The notes beneath the pieces were generated by a model. It was not told the DNA's origin, made no database searches, and saw only the letters and a program-made list of their open reading frames with translations. A DNA stretch of 64,000 nt from Gyrodactylus bullatarudis (Eukaryota > Platyhelminthes > Monogenea > Gyrodactylidea > Gyrodactylidae), in assembly GCA_012064415.1 (NCBI GenBank), contig SSNU01000372.1, forward strand, positions 1 to 64,000, given 5' to 3'. Position numbers and translations under genes: made by a program. Positions 63,808 to 64,000 of this stretch are shown here, piece after piece (within the stretch, counting starts at the first letter, position 1; the number at the start of each line of letters is the position of its first letter).

Positions 63808-64000
63808 AATTAAGTAAAGTTGGTCGATATGGTCAAAGTTGGGAATCTATGATTTCTACAAAAATGTTATAGACTTTTTGTAATCCTCGTGGTGTTGCTT
63901 ACCATTTGAAGGAAAATTTCTGAAATATGGTAATTTTTCAAATTTCGATTTGGCGCCAATATGCCTTTTTTCAAACTTTGAACTGAAAATTTATATTGAT
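63808..64000 (+). repeat. Foldback family A/A2, left arm cut by the window edge
   Basis: AAAGTTGGTCGATATGGTCA, TTGGGAATCTATGATTTCTA and TTTGGCGCCAATATGCC followed by TTCAAACTTTGAACTGAAAA follow the family A left arm. The loop and right arm would lie beyond 64000. Confidence 0.6.

Overview
The window is nuclear DNA of an AT-rich animal genome, most likely an arthropod. A copepod such as a sea louse would fit, but nothing in the sequence fixes the species. The reasons are very short GT-AG introns (down to 34 bp), spliced SR-protein kinase and zinc-finger genes, long gene-poor AT-rich stretches, and a mix of piggyBac, hAT, Penelope-like, LINE and tRNA-derived SINE remains. There is no sign of bacterial gene organisation.

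Only three stretches look like host coding sequence. A C2H2 zinc-finger protein gene (32273-33901, +) has an uninterrupted coding exon, a 5'UTR intron ending 3 bp before the ATG, a TATA box and a palindromic CCAAT pair. An SRPK-type SR-protein kinase gene (46216-54548, +) can be assembled as eleven exons, 823 codons, with a C-terminal extension of about 230 residues and a last intron of 5.1 kb. The final exon of an unidentified protein kinase lies at 61107-61259 (-); its other exons are probably beyond the right edge. A short ORF at 60484-60708 (+) is a weak extra candidate.

Most of the rest is transposable-element debris. 1-1225 is a piggyBac copy running off the left edge, inserted into a foldback repeat. 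4-31 kb is gene-free and holds foldback repeats, three related 3' ends of one Penelope-like element plus a fourth tail, a 91-bp piggyBac-type MITE and a hAT-type MITE with a perfect 8-bp target duplication. 36-46 kb has more foldback fragments, a Penelope fragment and a LINE fragment. The SRPK last intron holds a GC-richer 341-bp insert resembling a solo LTR. 57.5-64 kb is dense in mobile DNA: a second Penelope lineage, a larger hAT-type element, an internally deleted piggyBac, a Penelope reverse-transcriptase relic and a striking head-to-head foldback made of two tRNA-derived SINEs, half of which is tandemly duplicated.

The most unusual material is (1) a dispersed foldback superfamily with about twenty copies or fragments here, sharing a terminal motif around ATGAAGATGRGAATTTA, and (2) the SINE-based foldback at 62968-63586 with a 20-bp target-site duplication inside another repeat. 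Neither matches a named family that I recognise. All identifications come from reading the sequence, without database searches.
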